NCBI GenBank assembly: GCA_029237695.1
Contig: CM055275.1
Span: 5,633,131 to 5,697,130, forward strand
Reading direction: 5' to 3'
From: Conchocele bisecta
Lineage: Eukaryota; Mollusca; Bivalvia; Lucinida; Thyasiridae
Length of the DNA: 64,000 nt
The notes under the pieces were generated by a model. It made no database searches. It worked only from the letters and a program-made list of their open reading frames with translations, and had not been told where the DNA came from. Below are positions 29,298 through 39,974 of this stretch, one piece after another; position 1 is the first letter of the stretch; each line of letters opens with the position of its first letter. Position numbers and translations under genes: made by a program.

Positions 29298-29491
29298 ATT
29301 AGCCGATCTATTTATAGATCGGCTATATATTGGTTATCCATCGGTTTGTGAAAAAGTTTGTAACCACCCTTTTCTCCTGTATTCTGTAATCTACAAACGC
29401 GAAATTTGTTGTATCACTTCCAAATTACATCAACCGGATAATATTTCATTTTTGGCCATTATCTCTGTTGAAAACTTAAATATAGCGAAAT
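29296..29491 (+). mobile_element. Family M element
   Basis: TTATTAGCCGATCTATTTATAGATCGGC start with a perfect 5' hairpin, then GTATCACTTCCAAATTACAT and CATTTTTGGCCATTATCTCT. Confidence 0.75.
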
Positions 29492-29497
29492 AACAAA

Positions 29498-29690
29498 ATT
29501 TGGCTATAAATAAACGTTTTCACTACAAGAGTTCGGTAAACTAAAGTTAGGCGGTTTGCAATTTGGCTATAAATAAACGTTTTCAACTACAAGAGTGCGG
29601 TAAACTAAAGTTAGGCGGTTTGCAATTTGGCTATAAATAAACGTTTTATCTACAAGATTTCGGTAAACTAAAGTTAGGCCGTTTGCCTTC
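29498..29690 (+). repeat. 64-bp tandem repeat, 3 units
   Basis: ATTTGGCTATAAATAAACGT...GGTAAACTAAAGTTAGGCGG starting at 29498, 29561 and 29625. Confidence 0.92.
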
Positions 29691-30165
29691 TAGTCCAGGG
29701 GCAATTGTATGTATATATATAAGATTCCGGCACCACGTGTTAATTTAAGGCACCCGGTGTTTTTATAAACTTGAATGTATAAGGTTTCCAAACAATCCGG
29801 GTGCCATTTTTTAAACCAAGTTCAAGGTCATTTCAAGGTTATTGAACTTTATGCTTGACGGAAGTCGAAAATTGCCAATATATGAGCCAATGGGTCATGG
29901 TCCTTAACTTGGAAATTGGTGTAAGTTGTTAAAAAAAAATTCTGATGGATATATTAAAGAATTTACATAAACTACACTAATATTAAGTATATAATTATCA
30001 TATTTTCAAGATGGCCGCCAAAGATCGGGTATTTATAAGATTTCGGTTGACTTGCTACATATTTTTGTAATGCTAAGCGCCTTCACCTATATTCAAATGT
30101 TAATTCTTTTAACTGGAATAATATTGTTTACATTTGACTACAACTGTACCATAAGTATTGCTAAA
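29691..30165. other. No recognisable feature
   Basis: AT-rich; TTCAAGGTCATTTCAAGGTTATT (29820-29843) is a small direct repeat. Confidence 0.4.
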
Positions 30166-30235
30166 AACATGGTTTGGCAGCATTTTAGAATCATTTCCAT
30201 TGGAAATGATTCTAAAGTGCTGTCAAACCATGTGT
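30166..30235. repeat. Hairpin shared with the 1.3-kb pogo-like MITE
   Basis: ACATGGTTTGGCAGCATTTT...CATTTCCATTGGAAATG and its inverse, nearly perfect. Confidence 0.85.
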
Positions 30236-30448
30236 TTTTCATAAGAAAAATGGAAAATAATTAGCAGCCGACAATTTTTAAATTAGCACTGTAATGGTTA
30301 ATTTCTTATCAATGTAGCCACTGTCTGTCTGACCGGATACCATTTAATGATAGCTAAATATAACTGGGAGAATTTGGTTGGGGAGGAAATCAACACTTCT
30401 CTCACTTTTCCCTGAGATTCCGTAACTACTAAAATATGGCCATATATT

Positions 30449-30503
30449 GAACCCTGATTCGATCGGCTAATAACATCATGCTCTGCATGACTTTTCATTT
30501 GTT
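30449..30503. repeat. Family L fragment
   Basis: CCCTGATTCGATCGGCTAAT...CATGACTTTTCATTTG. Joins directly onto a family K core in place of K's left end. Confidence 0.65.
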
Positions 30504-30875
30504 TTATTAATTCGTTCCCACGAAATAACAATTCGTTCCCACGAAATAACAATTCGTTCCCAAAATTTAACAATTCGTTTCCAGGAAATAACAATTTGTT
30601 CTCATTGGAACGAATTGTTATATCGTGGGAACGAATTTGTATATTGTGGGAAAGAAGTGTTAATTCCAGATAACAAATTGTTAAACTGAGGGAACGAATT
30701 ATCATTTCGTGGGAGCGAATTGTTAATTCGAGGGAACGAATTGTTATATCGTGGGAACGAATTGTTAATTCGAGGGAACGTATTGTTAATTTAGGTAACG
30801 AATTGTTATTTCGTGGGAACGAATTAATAAAAACAGATCCATATTTTCTCCGTAGGTATCCATACGATATCATGG
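30504..30875. mobile_element. Family K element lacking its left terminal repeat
   Basis: Core starts TTTTATTAATTCGTTCCCAC with units CACGAAAT, CACGAAAT, CAAAATTT, CAGGAAAT; mirrored units to 30825, then a remnant TTTCTCCGTAGG. About eleven inverted units lie on the right, so the halves are unequal. Confidence 0.85.
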
Positions 30876-30899
30876 TTCTATAAATGGAGGATCTTACAT

Positions 30900-31020
30900 G
30901 AGTGATGATTTAATATGATATTTATTACACGAGTTTACTGATTTAATAAGAAACGAGGCTATGCCACGTTTCTTAAAAAATCGGTCAACGAGTTTAATAA
31001 ATATCATATTAAATCATCAC
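30900..31020. mobile_element. Family R palindrome
   Basis: GTGATGATTTAATATGATAT and its mirror at both ends; inside GATTTAATAAGAAACGAGGC/GCCACGTTTCTTAAAAAATC. Confidence 0.82.
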
Positions 31021-31149
31021 AAATGTTTGATTCTATTTGTTGCATAAGCAAATCAACATACATTGAAGCTGTACTGGTCCCCAAGCCTGTTTTCTGTAAC
31101 GAGCTAATTTGTATATGGATTTCATTAGCGCTTTATGAGTTATATTCCA

Positions 31150-31228
31150 CTGAATCATTGGACAAGTCGCGGGAATACTGGACGAGGCCTTCCGGCCTTC
31201 GTCCAGTATTCCCGCGACTTTTCCAATT
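31150..31228. repeat. Family S hairpin alone
   Basis: GACAAGTCGCGGGAATACTG...GGCCTTCCGGCC and mirror; identical core to 62136-62200 without the surrounding S element. Confidence 0.85.
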
Positions 31229-31319
31229 CATTTCCTATTCTTGCACAGTACAGTAGGCGTTCACGTATTTGTTAAGCATTACATGCAATTATAAGATACA
31301 TGTAATCAGTTACTGTATT

Positions 31320-31728
31320 TTAAAGGTACATGCCCACTCAGTAGGCGCAGAATGTTCTTTATATCAGAGACATCATCTGAGACATTTTCTGGTAAAATAA
31401 ACATTCGTTCACCATTATCCCATGTACTGATTGGCATTATTATACATTTTATATCTGACGTAAATTATTACACTGATATCAGAGACGATAACTGTGTTTC
31501 CTTAAAATGTTAAAGGACATTACTTTTTATTCTCGGTATTTATTTTTTAATGTGCAATGATCATACTTCATAAACTGTCGAAAATATTATATTTTCGTGT
31601 GACACATTTAATTAGTATAAATAATTAAACCGTAATTTTTAGAACCGGTGGAATAGTGACAGAATTATACACTTATTTAATTCCTATAAAGAACATTTTG
31701 TGCCTACTGAGTGGGCATGTAACTTTAA
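31320..31728 (+). mobile_element. Family J element, internally deleted
   Basis: TTAAAGGTACATGCCCACTC to GTGGGCATGTAACTTTAA; the CATTTGCATATGAAAATAGC block is missing. Confidence 0.87.
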
Positions 31729-31914
31729 CTTGTAACAGCAATTTCTCTCCCGTCGACTGAAACAACATTGACGTATGACCTACGAGACCAGCGAAGACCG
31801 AACTCCAGTACCCACGTTGTCTGAACAATACATTTACTTTGGTCATTCAGTCGCTGACGTTTAACGAAAAGAGTGAACATTCCATGTATTGTGTTTATAA
31901 ATGTATCAACTTAC

Positions 31915-32495
31915 AATACATTAGCCCCACGGGGCGTCGCGCGACGTTGTTGATTCGTTAAAGTTTGTTTGACGTCATTAAAATAAATGACGTTCTTCGT
32001 CGACGTCGCTGTTCTATGAATTGCGACACAATTACTTAAAACAAACAGATGCCAAATTTTAACACTCCGTATTTGGCTATTTACATTTTTGAAATAATCA
32101 TAAAATGCAGTGTACATATGAATTATAATTATCTCGTCAACACAGTGCGTATGTGCCGTGAAACACGGTGCCGTGAAACATTTTTGATATGCAGTCAATA
32201 CTATATTTTTGCATTTTACAGCCATTTGTAGGTGTTCACGGGATAAATAGAATAGTAGGTTAGTGCAGTGAATAGGGCAAAATATCTGGCGCGGCACGGA
32301 AACGGGATGTGCTCGGCAGAGCCTCGCCCATCCCGTTTCCTAATCCTTGCCAGATATGTTTTCCCATTCACGGCACTAACCTACTATTCTCTATAACCAC
32401 GGGCTGCTGCGTTTGTTGTGGTGGATACATTCGGACTACACGCACTTAAACATACCAAATGTAGTATTTACCACAGAAAACACAATAGCCCATGG
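31915..32495 (+). mobile_element. Family H element interrupted by A
   Basis: Left: GCGACGTTGTTGATTCGTTA, TTTGACGTCATTAAAATAAA, AAATGCAGTGTACATATGAA. Right: GGGCTGCTGCGTTTGTTGTG, CAATAGCCCATGGTTTTATT. Family A sits between. Confidence 0.85.
32130..32395 (+). mobile_element. Family A, modules A1-A2, inserted in H
   Basis: TATCTCGTCAACACAGTGCG to ACCTACTATTCTCTATA. The flanks AATTATAA and ACCACGGG match H on either side of a TA. Confidence 0.92.
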
Positions 32496-32820
32496 TTTTA
32501 TTATAGGAATGAATGGCCTTTTTGTGGAATTTATCGGGGTATAAATTTGGAAAAGTCGCGGGAATACTGGACTTTTCCAAGTTTATATCCCCGATAAATT
32601 CAAGGCCATTCATTCCTTATAATTCCAGCATTTGAAATAAATTCATCAAGAAAATGTGTTTATTTTCCGTTTTCTTAAGAATTATTTTAACTGCGCCTCA
32701 CGGTTACGGAAAGTAGTTCGGCGTGGGAGTTTACTGGGATATAAATTTTGGACAGAGACTTGCTACGGGGCAATCAAATGTTAGGGAATTGTGTAAATAT
32801 TTGTGTGCTGGAATTATTAC
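32496..32820 (+). mobile_element. Family S element with collapsed hairpin
   Basis: GAATGAATGGCCTTTTTGTG, AAGTCGCGGGAATACTGGAC followed at once by TTTTCCAAGTTTATATCCCC: the inner second arm present in the 62-kb copy is absent. The tail CTCACGGTTACGGAAAGTAG...GGACAGAGACTTGCTACGG is shared. Confidence 0.82.
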
Positions 32821-33035
32821 CTATTACATGCTACTCAGTGATTTACCTTGATTCTTGAAGGATTTATTTCCTTGAAAGTAATAATTCATCCTAGATGTTC
32901 GCGATACGTAATTGGCGTCACGTTTTGACGTCATTTCCGGCGGAGAAACAGTTCATACGCTACCGTCAAACTATTTTGAGAACGTTATAAGCTTGTCTAA
33001 GAGGAAATTTCACATTTTTCGAAGAGCATGTAATA
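32821..33035. other. Unrecognised; one CRE octamer
   Basis: TGACGTCA at 32926. Nothing else. Confidence 0.4.
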
Positions 33036-33180
33036 TACAATTTATTCCACTACCATTTTGATATACCGGATTTATTTCCCTTGACACTCCGCTACGCACT
33101 CGTTTCTTTATCTGATTTCCACATGTCACGGAAATAACTTGAAAACCGGTATCTCAAAATGGTAGTTGAATAAACTCTAT
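33036..33180. repeat. Imperfect inverted repeat
   Basis: TTTATTCCACTACCATTTTG(ATATACCGG) and CCGGTATCTCAAAATGGTAG(TTGAATAAA) pair around a loop of about 65 bases. Confidence 0.7.
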
Positions 33181-33401
33181 GCATATAATATTCAATTTGT
33201 TAATATATCTCTTTGTTTATGATCACAATTTGTGCATGAGTACCGGACAAACTCCACTGAATTTGATCCAATAAAATGGCGATTATCAGGTGACACAGCT
33301 AAAATTTCAGGTATCATCACTCGGCTAGCCTCAAAATTCCTAAGCGATTCCTAGCCTTTCCTGATAAACTTGATAACATTATTCACGAGCCTGTTATTCT
33401 C
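33181..33401. other. Spacer with a degraded palindrome fragment
   Basis: CTCGGCTAGCCTCAAAATTCCTAAG (33318) and CCTGATAAACTTGATAACAT (33360) recall the palindrome at 44196-44280. Confidence 0.45.
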
Positions 33402-33611
33402 TATTGCGCTAATCTTGGCAATGTTTGTTAATGTAAGCATTACAAAACACTAGAATACTGTGCTTGAAAGCAGGTACCTTGATTGGCTGAGCCTGAGCTG
33501 TGCTACAGCTCAGGCACAGCCAATCAAACTGCCTGATTGCGAGTTGGTATTGCCGATAGATGTTGAGAAACGTTGACATCTTGGCAAGATTAACGGAGGC
33601 GATGGTGTACC
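33402..33611. mobile_element. Family N palindromic element
   Basis: GCGCTAATCTTGGCAATGTT, hairpin CTTGATTGGCTGAGCCTGAG with mirror (centre TGTGCTACA), GCAAGATTAACGGAGGCGAT. Confidence 0.86.
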
Positions 33612-33689
33612 CGACTTAGTGGGTGGCCGTGTTCAGACATGAAGGCTTTCAGAAAACCTGTGTTTTCCTATCATGAACCCATTTGTGGC

Positions 33690-33930
33690 TATAGCTGCAG
33701 ACCTGGGGCTTATGGGTCTTGCGACCAGCATAGATCCAGATCAGCCTGTACATTCGCACAGTCTGATCAGGATCTGTACTTTTCGCCATTCCATCAATGA
33801 AACACCCGCCATGCCTCTCTAACAAGGAACATAGATCAGTATCGGGCTACGTGAGTGTGCTGTTTGATCAGGACCTGCACTAGTCACACAACCCACAAGC
33901 CCCATTTCTCCAGTCACAGTTGCAGGTATG
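33690..33930 (-). mobile_element. Family E element, inverted
   Basis: GGGGCTTATGGGTCTTGCGA, ATAGATCCAGATCAGCCTGT, CGCCATTCCATCAATGAAAC, GTGTGCTGTTTGATCAGGAC. Confidence 0.83.
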
Positions 33931-33942
33931 CTTGTTTACACC

Positions 33943-34250
33943 TGTAGCCGATTTCACCAACATTTCAAAGTATACTTTTCCAGCACAGTATACTTTGAGG
34001 GAGTAATCATTTATTTTTCCTGAAGTGCATTATTTCATATAGAACTAACGACTGCATATATTTGATGATTAAAACTATGCAGAATTATTATACTGAATTT
34101 ATTACATTATCACAGCCAAAATGGCTGTGAAAATGTAATAAATTCAGTATAATAAAAATTATTAAATTTATACTAAAATTGAAATTTTCTCCCTCCAAGT
34201 ATACTTTGCTAGAAAAGTATACTTTGCAATGTTGGTGAAATAGGCCCCAT
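33943..34250 (+). mobile_element. Family F foldback element
   Basis: TGTAGCCGATTTCACCAACA to TGGTGAAATAGGCCCCAT; hairpin GAATTTATTACATTATCACA with mirror. GCTTGTTTACACCT to its left and AGGTGTAAACAAGC at 34405 are an outer inverted pair spanning F plus the A fragment. Confidence 0.87.
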
Positions 34251-34405
34251 GTATGTACTATTCTCTATCTATTTTCCTTATTTCTCAACCAAAGTATATG
34301 TTGTGACCACTCATTTGAACCGTCTCGGCGAGACATATACATATACTTCTGATGAGAAATGAAGAAATTCATGAGCCTTGCCGGATATGTTTTCCCATTC
34401 TTAGG
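34251..34405 (+). mobile_element. Family A, module A3 only
   Basis: CTATTCTCTATCTATTTTCC, CAACCAAAGTATATGTTGTG, then a broken hairpin (GAACCGTCTCGGCGAGAC with the following arm deleted) and GAGCCTTGCCGGATATGTTT. Confidence 0.82.
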
Positions 34406-34466
34406 TGTAAACAAGCCTGATTGGAACAGGGGAGAAGTCATAATGAATACGTCAAAGTGTGAAAGG

Positions 34467-34978
34467 GTCTACTGTCTGTGTCTGTGCCGACGATCTTTTG
34501 GCCATTAAACACATTAAATGTAAGAAATATTTAAATATAAGTATTTTTCATCAATAATAAAAACGTCACCCTCTCCAAACAAATTTATTATTGGATGACA
34601 TTGGGGGGGGGGGGGGGTAAAAATAGATGTTTTTTAAGTAATTTTTCATTTGTGGACCGATTTTCAAAATCTAACTTTCATTTTCTTAGTTATATCATTT
34701 CCAAGCTATCTAACCAGGTTTCGGAGTCAATTTCCAAAAGTGTTCGTTTTCTGACTCGTCCCCTTCGTCCTCCACCTTCTTTTCCCCCATGTCAAATTCC
34801 CATAAGAAAAATCAATTTTGTCTCAATAGAAATCAATATTTGATGGCATTTTATCAAATAAAAAAACGGGGGAGGGTGATTTTTGCGTGAAAAAATACTT
34901 ACATTTTAATAATTTTTATATTTAATGTGTACACTAGCCAAAAGTCTGTGGGCAGCAAAACGTGGACGAGACAATAGA
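34467..34978. mobile_element. Family P foldback element
   Basis: CTACTGTCTGTGTCTGTGCC, ATTAAACACATTAAATG; right arm TTTAATGTGTACACTAGCC, CAGCAAAACGTGGACGAGAC. The middle has a G run of 16 at 34602-34617 and CCAACCAGG-type block AACCAGGTTTCGGAGTC. Confidence 0.83.
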
Positions 34979-35067
34979 ATAGTATTAGCTTTTTGCCTTC
35001 CCTTGTGATTTTCACTTGGTTTCTTGTAAGACCGTTCGTACCTGCGTGATATTGGGCATACATGTAT

Positions 35068-35516
35068 ATAGAGAATAGTAGGTTAGTGCCGTGAATGGGA
35101 AAAAATATCCGGCAAGGTTCATGAATTTCTTTATTTCTCATCAGAAGTATATGTAGTGACCACCATTTGAACCGTCTCGCCGAGACGGTTCAAATGAGTG
35201 GTCACAACATATACTTTGGTTGAGAAATAAGGAAAATAGATAGAGAATAGTAGGTTAGTGCCGTGAAATACGGGATGGGCGAGGCTCTGCCGAGCACATC
35301 CCGTTTCCGTGCCGAGCCAGATATTTTTCCCATTCACGGCACTAACCTACTATTCTATTTATCCCGTCAACACCTACTAATTGCTTTAAAATGCAAACAA
35401 AATAATCCCAGCCACCGCACATATTCATACGCAGTGATCAGGTCGTATTGACAGGATATCAAAAATGTTTCACGGCACCGTGTTTCACGGCACATACGCA
35501 CTGTGTTGACGGGATA
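35068..35516 (-). mobile_element. Family A, three-module chain A3-A2-A1
   Basis: ATAGAGAATAGTAGGTTAGT opens A3 (hairpin GAACCGTCTCGCCGAGACGG, 35169-35191) and again at 35240 opens A2; A1 runs TATCCCGTCAACACC to GTGTTGACGGGATA. Long A1 form with TCATACGCAGTGATCAGGTC. Confidence 0.92.
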
Positions 35517-35564
35517 AAAATGTATTCAATGTCAATAATATCAAGAAATATATGTATAGTACAT

Positions 35565-36155
35565 TTTTCTAAGTATTAAAAATGTTACCCTCATATTTTC
35601 TATTTGATACAATTCCGTCAAATATTGAATTTATTGCTGACAAAATATTTTATATTTGTGGACCGATTTTCAAAACGTAACTTTCCTTTACTTACTTACA
35701 TGATTTCAATGCAAACATAGGGGCGGTTTTCACTAAACTTCGTACGACTAAGGTGTACGGAAGTGCAAATATAGGATCGTCTGGAAATTTCAATTGATGG
35801 ATTTACATTTATTGAGCATAGGCTGCATATGCAGCCTATTCTCAATAAATTTTAAATCCAATAAGTGTTCACATTGCTAATGTGAAATTTACAGACTATC
35901 ATGATTTTGAACTTAAAAACATTTTAGTTGTTCGAAGTTTAGTGAAACGGGCCCCTGAATTGGCTGGCTGTCACGCATTCAATACATCTTCCTAAGCTAC
36001 CATGACAACTTTCTGAGTCAGTTCCAATTGTTTTCGTGTTTTTTCTTTACACCAGGTAACCACTCTCCTTGTTAAACGATACCCATATTAAATTGGCATA
36101 GGAAAATCGTCTTCTCACAATGAAGTCAATATTTGACGGAATTTAGACACATAGA
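35565..36155. mobile_element. Degenerate family P element interrupted by I
   Basis: ACAATTCCGTCAAATATTGA and TGGACCGATTTTCAAAACGT at left, GACGGAATTTAGACACATAG and CATAGGAAAATCGTCTTCTC at right. Family I lies between. Confidence 0.7.
35720..35955. mobile_element. Family I MITE inserted in P
   Basis: GGGGCGGTTTTCACTAAACT to AGTTTAGTGAAACGGGCCCC; centre GGCTGCATATGCAGCC. Confidence 0.88.
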
Positions 36156-36189
36156 AAATGGACAGGTAAGATTTGTATTGTTTTGAAAA

Positions 36190-36359
36190 TAGAGTGGAAC
36201 CACTCTAATCCGGACACGAAGAAAACACCTGTGATCTTATTTATTACGAGTTTCTTCATTTATCTCAGGTGATAATGTCTGTTCGTGATCGCTTAGAAGG
36301 ATCAAATGCCTTATTTATAGTTATTTATAGTGAAAGCCTTCCCCCAGGGTGTCCGGTTT
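36190..36359. mobile_element. Family D long element joined to A
   Basis: AGTGGAACCACTCTAATCCG, GTTCGTGATCGCTTAGAAGG, CCCAGGGTGTCCGGTTTA; A begins exactly where D's final AGAGAGGTTCCACTG should follow. Confidence 0.78.
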
Positions 36360-36796
36360 ATAGAGAATAGTAGGTTAGTGCCGTGAATGGGAAAAAATAT
36401 CCGGCAAGGCTCAAGAATTTCTTTATTTCTCATCAGAAGTATATGTTGTGACCACTCATTTGAACCGTCTCGCCGAGACGGTTCAAATGAGTGGTCACAA
36501 CATACACTTTGGTTCAGAAATAAGGAAAATAAAAAGAGAATAGTAGGTTAGTGCCGTGAATGGGAAAAAATATCTGGCAAGGCTCAGGAAACGGGATGGG
36601 CGAGGCTCTGCCGAGCCCATCCCGTTTCCGTGCCGCGCCAGATATTTTTTCCCATTCACGGCACTAACCTACTATTCTATTTATCCCGTGAACACCTACA
36701 AATGGCTGTAAAATGCAAAAATTGTATTGACTGGATATCAAAAATGTTTCACGGCACCATGTTTCACGGCACATACGCACTGTGTTTACGAGATAA
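36360..36796 (-). mobile_element. Family A, three-module chain A3-A2-A1
   Basis: Same order as 35068-35516 but with the short A1 form; ends GTGTTTACGAGATAAA. GAACCGTCTCGCCGAGACGG hairpin arms extend over 34 bases without mismatch. Confidence 0.92.
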
Positions 36797-36882
36797 AGAA
36801 GGGTTTCACTGTACTTGAAGTTGCGCTATTGTTAATCCATATTTAATGTGTTTAAGGTCAGACCCCGTACATGGAACAGAGG

Positions 36883-37323
36883 TTAAAGGTACATGCGCAC
36901 TCAGTAGGAAAAACTATTCCACTAGTTCTACAAATTACCAGTGCCCGCTATACAGATATAATCATTCAATAATATATATTTTAATGATTGTGACGCGCGG
37001 TGGTATCAGTCTATTTTCATATGCAAATGAGGCATACTATATTTTAATTATTTGTACTAATTAAATGCGTCCCCTGAACAATTAATATTTCGACAGATTA
37101 TAAAGTATTATCACTGCACCTTATAAATTAAATACAGAGAATAAATAGTAATGTCCGTTAACATATTAAGGAAACACAGTTATCGCCCCTGATACCAGTG
37201 TCGAGATGTACGTCTGGTATAAAATGTATAATAATGCCAATCAATACTTGGGGTGATGGTGAATGAATGTTTATGTTTTTGCTAGAACATGTTCCTGTCT
37301 TCTGAGTGGGTATGTACCGTTAA
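36883..37323 (-). mobile_element. Family J element, inverted
   Basis: TTAAAGGTACATGCGCACTC, ACTATTCCACTAGTTCTACA, CATATGCAAATGAGGCATAC, then GAGTGGGTATGTACCGTTAA. Confidence 0.86.
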
Positions 37324-37609
37324 CAGCCGTCTCATCTTGGATTCATATGCCGTCCCGGAAGCAGTATAATATGTCACTAGAATACGCATGGGAATATTCT
37401 GCGTGCGCGATGTTATCTCGACAAAGTGCTTTATACGTTCATTGCGTTCCATTCGCCCATTAACCTCCACTAAATGTAATTGAGAATCGTCACGAGAACT
37501 CGCGGTTAATCAGTTATAAGCTTATGGAACGCCAAATCTACATAAACTCAAATAATTATTGCTAGCATTAAAATTATTAGTGCTATCATTAAATAATTTG
37601 TGCGAGCAT
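37324..37609. other. No recognisable feature
   Basis: No match. ATTAAAATTATTAGTGCTAT/ATTAAATAATTTGTGCGAGC hint at a loose tandem near 37560-37610. Confidence 0.4.
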
Positions 37610-37611
37610 TA

Positions 37612-37725
37612 GCTATTTCGAGCTGGTATTGCCAATTGATGCTCAACCTGCGTTAATTTTTCCCAGACTGTCAACGTTTCGGAAACGTTGACAATCTGGG
37701 CAAAATTAAAGCAGGCGGTTCTGTA
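37612..37725 (+). mobile_element. Family N end pair (short snap-back form)
   Basis: CTGCGTTAATTTTTCCCAGACTGTCAACG mirrored across GTTTCGGAAAC to CGTTGACAATCTGGGCAAAA TTAAAGCAGG. Here the N terminal region itself has become the palindrome, without the usual GCCTGAGC core. Confidence 0.8.
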
Positions 37726-37799
37726 GTACATTGTAATAGCATGCCCGTACGCAGGAATTAGTTTAGGTGCGAAGGGCTAAACATTGTTTTTGCACACCC

Positions 37800-38052
37800 A
37801 CGGATAGACCTCGGCAGATTAACCCTAATGGATTTTGATTTGTTAATTTTGCGACCAATCTAAATCATCACAAACTGATTTTCAGACCAGTCCATTTATG
37901 AACATGGGGTGTTTTTGTTATCAAAATTATGAAAATTTATTGCGAAAAGTGCAGATCCTGATGAGACGGCTCATTACGAACCGGCTCATCTAGATCTACA
38001 CTGTTTGCCAATACCACTATGCGGGCCTGCGGGTTAAGAGTGAAAGGGTTAA
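37800..38052 (-). mobile_element. Family G element, old copy
   Basis: AACCCTAATGGATTTTGATT, CAGATCCTGATGAGACGGCT, CGAACCGGCTCATCTAGATC, AGAGTGAAAGGGTTAA. Diverged from the other copies. Confidence 0.8.
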
Positions 38053-38107
38053 GGGGGTGCGTACGCACCCGACACACCCCCTCTGCGTACGGGCCTGAAT
38101 AGACGAT

Positions 38108-38545
38108 GTTACAGGAGTGATGATTTAAAGGTACATGCCCACTCAGTAGGCACAACTTGTTTTGTATAGTAATTAAATAAGTGTATAATTGTGTCACTAT
38201 TCCACCAGTTTTAAAAAATACGATTGACCGCTTTACATGTATGCTCATTTAGTAATATTTATTTTACTGATAGTAACTAGCGGTGGTATCATGCTGTTTT
38301 CATATGCAAATGAGGCCTGATAGTTTTTAATTACACCAATCAATACGTGGCGTAATGGTGAATTAATGTTTATTTTGCTAGCAAATGTCTCGAATGGTGT
38401 CTCTGATATAGAGAACATTTTGTACCTTTAATATGTCAATATATTTATGCATCTCGTTGACTGATTAGATAAGTAACTCGGCATAGCCTCGTTTCTTATG
38501 AAATCAGTCGCTGAGTTTAATAAATCTCATATTAAAGCAACACTT
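38108..38545. mobile_element. Family R element interrupted by J
   Basis: GGAGTGATGATTTAA before J and TAATATGTCAATATATTTAT...GCATAGCCTCGTTTCTTATG...CATATTAAAGCAAC after it. Confidence 0.82.
38125..38431 (-). mobile_element. Family J element inserted at TTAA of R
   Basis: TTAAAGGTACATGCCCACTC to AACATTTTGTACCTTTAA. The empty R sequence at 30905-30917 reads GATGATTTAATATG, so the insertion sits at that TTAA and duplicates it. Confidence 0.88.
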
Positions 38546-38741
38546 GAATGCAAAGTTATAGTTCGCCATACTTTCTAAGCCAATCGCTGGCCAGTATCGG
38601 GGTACACTAACATCACATAGTGCAATATCTACATGTAACTCCAATATCTTACATATTATAATCATTAACTGTTCGACAGGAAATGGAAAATCAATATTCG
38701 GATAGGAGACGTAAAATAGTAAAATTTGATTGAACTATAAA

Positions 38742-38848
38742 TATGTTATTGTTCACATATTGGACTTTTAAGGAACTAAATGCGGAGGTCGCTAGCGCTC
38801 CCTCGCATTTAATTCCTTAAAAGTCTAATATGTGAACAATAACATATA
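38742..38848. repeat. Near-perfect palindrome (107 bp)
   Basis: ATATGTTATTGTTCACATAT...TTAAGGAACTAAATGC and inverse, centre GTCGCTAGCGCTCCC. The outer TGTTCACATATTG half also forms the palindrome at 56096-56142. Confidence 0.87.
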
Positions 38849-39467
38849 TATGTATGAGCGATTATTTAATATCATGATTTTATTAAACTGTTCATAAGGA
38901 ACCAGGTTATGCATTGTTTATATAAAATAAAGCAAAAATATTATTTTATTTATAGCATAAATATAGCCAATATTACGCGATTATAGTGTTAGTGTACGCA
39001 CTTAGTATATACATCAAGCTCGTATACAAGTAAATATGACAATGAGGCCGCTACGAAAACATGGTGGCTGGTCGCTAAGCTTCAATGTACGGTGCTGGTC
39101 TTATGCATGCACCTATCTACCATTTGTGAAGGTGTAAGTGATGTTTATTAAACTAGTGCCTCAATTAATCTGATAAGCATAATACACAAGTACGAAAATA
39201 CAGGTTCCCTTATATTTATCGCTTGTAACATTTTTATAGTGCATTTATATGTAATTAAAAATGTATTTTATAATGACGTTGGGTAACCGCGATTTTCAGT
39301 TATATGTACATTCATGAGCTAGTTATTCTATACTCCCGGCCTTTAATTACCTTCGCTGTTGATAGGCCGTTAAACACCAACACACTAGTTATTCTATAAA
39401 CTACTTCTGGTTGGCAATTTAACAACAGCAATAAAAGGTACGAACAGTTTCGTCACGTATTACATAT
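38849..39467. other. Mostly unrecognised
   Basis: GCTGTTGATAGGCCGTTAAACACC at 39355-39378 is the inverse of a family Y block. Nothing else seen in about 620 bases. Confidence 0.5.
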
Positions 39468-39924
39468 TATCTCGTCAACACAGTGCGTATGTGCCGTGAA
39501 ACACGGTACCGTGAAACATTTTTGATATCCAGTCAATACAATTTTTGCATTTTACAGCCATTTGTAGATGCTGACGGGAAAAATACAATAGTAGGTTAGT
39601 GCCGTGAATGGAACAAAATATCTGGCGCGGCACGGAAACGGGATGTGCTCGGCAGAGCCTCGCCCATCCCGTTTCCTCAGCCTTGCCAGATATTGTTTCC
39701 CATTCACGGCACTAACCTACTATTCTCTATCTATTTTCCTTATTTCTCTATCTATTTTCCTTATTTCTCAACCAAAGTATATGTTGTGACCACTCATTTG
39801 AACCGTCTCGGTGAGACGGTTCAAATGAGTGGTCACAACATATACTTCTGATGAGAAATAAAGAAATTATTGAGCCTTGCCGGATAGTTTTCCCATTCAC
39901 GGCACTAACCTACTATTCTCTATA
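39468..39924 (+). mobile_element. Family A, three-module chain A1-A2-A3
   Basis: TATCTCGTCAACACAG opens A1; A2 with GGGATGTGCTCGGCAGAGCC; A3 after a duplicated CTCTATCTATTTTCCTTATTT (39724 and 39746). Reverse order of the 35-kb chain, as expected for the opposite strand. Confidence 0.92.
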
Positions 39925-39974
39925 ACATGACGCTACTGTCTCTTGCTAGTACATGTATGTGTCTTATTTATTTA

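Noticed and set aside
30298..30873. 191-codon minus-strand frame with repeated TIRSLELTIRS
   Set aside because: Produced by family K 21-bp units (seven codons per unit). The same pattern at 11720, 26122, 45686, 48176 and 59790 comes from other K copies.
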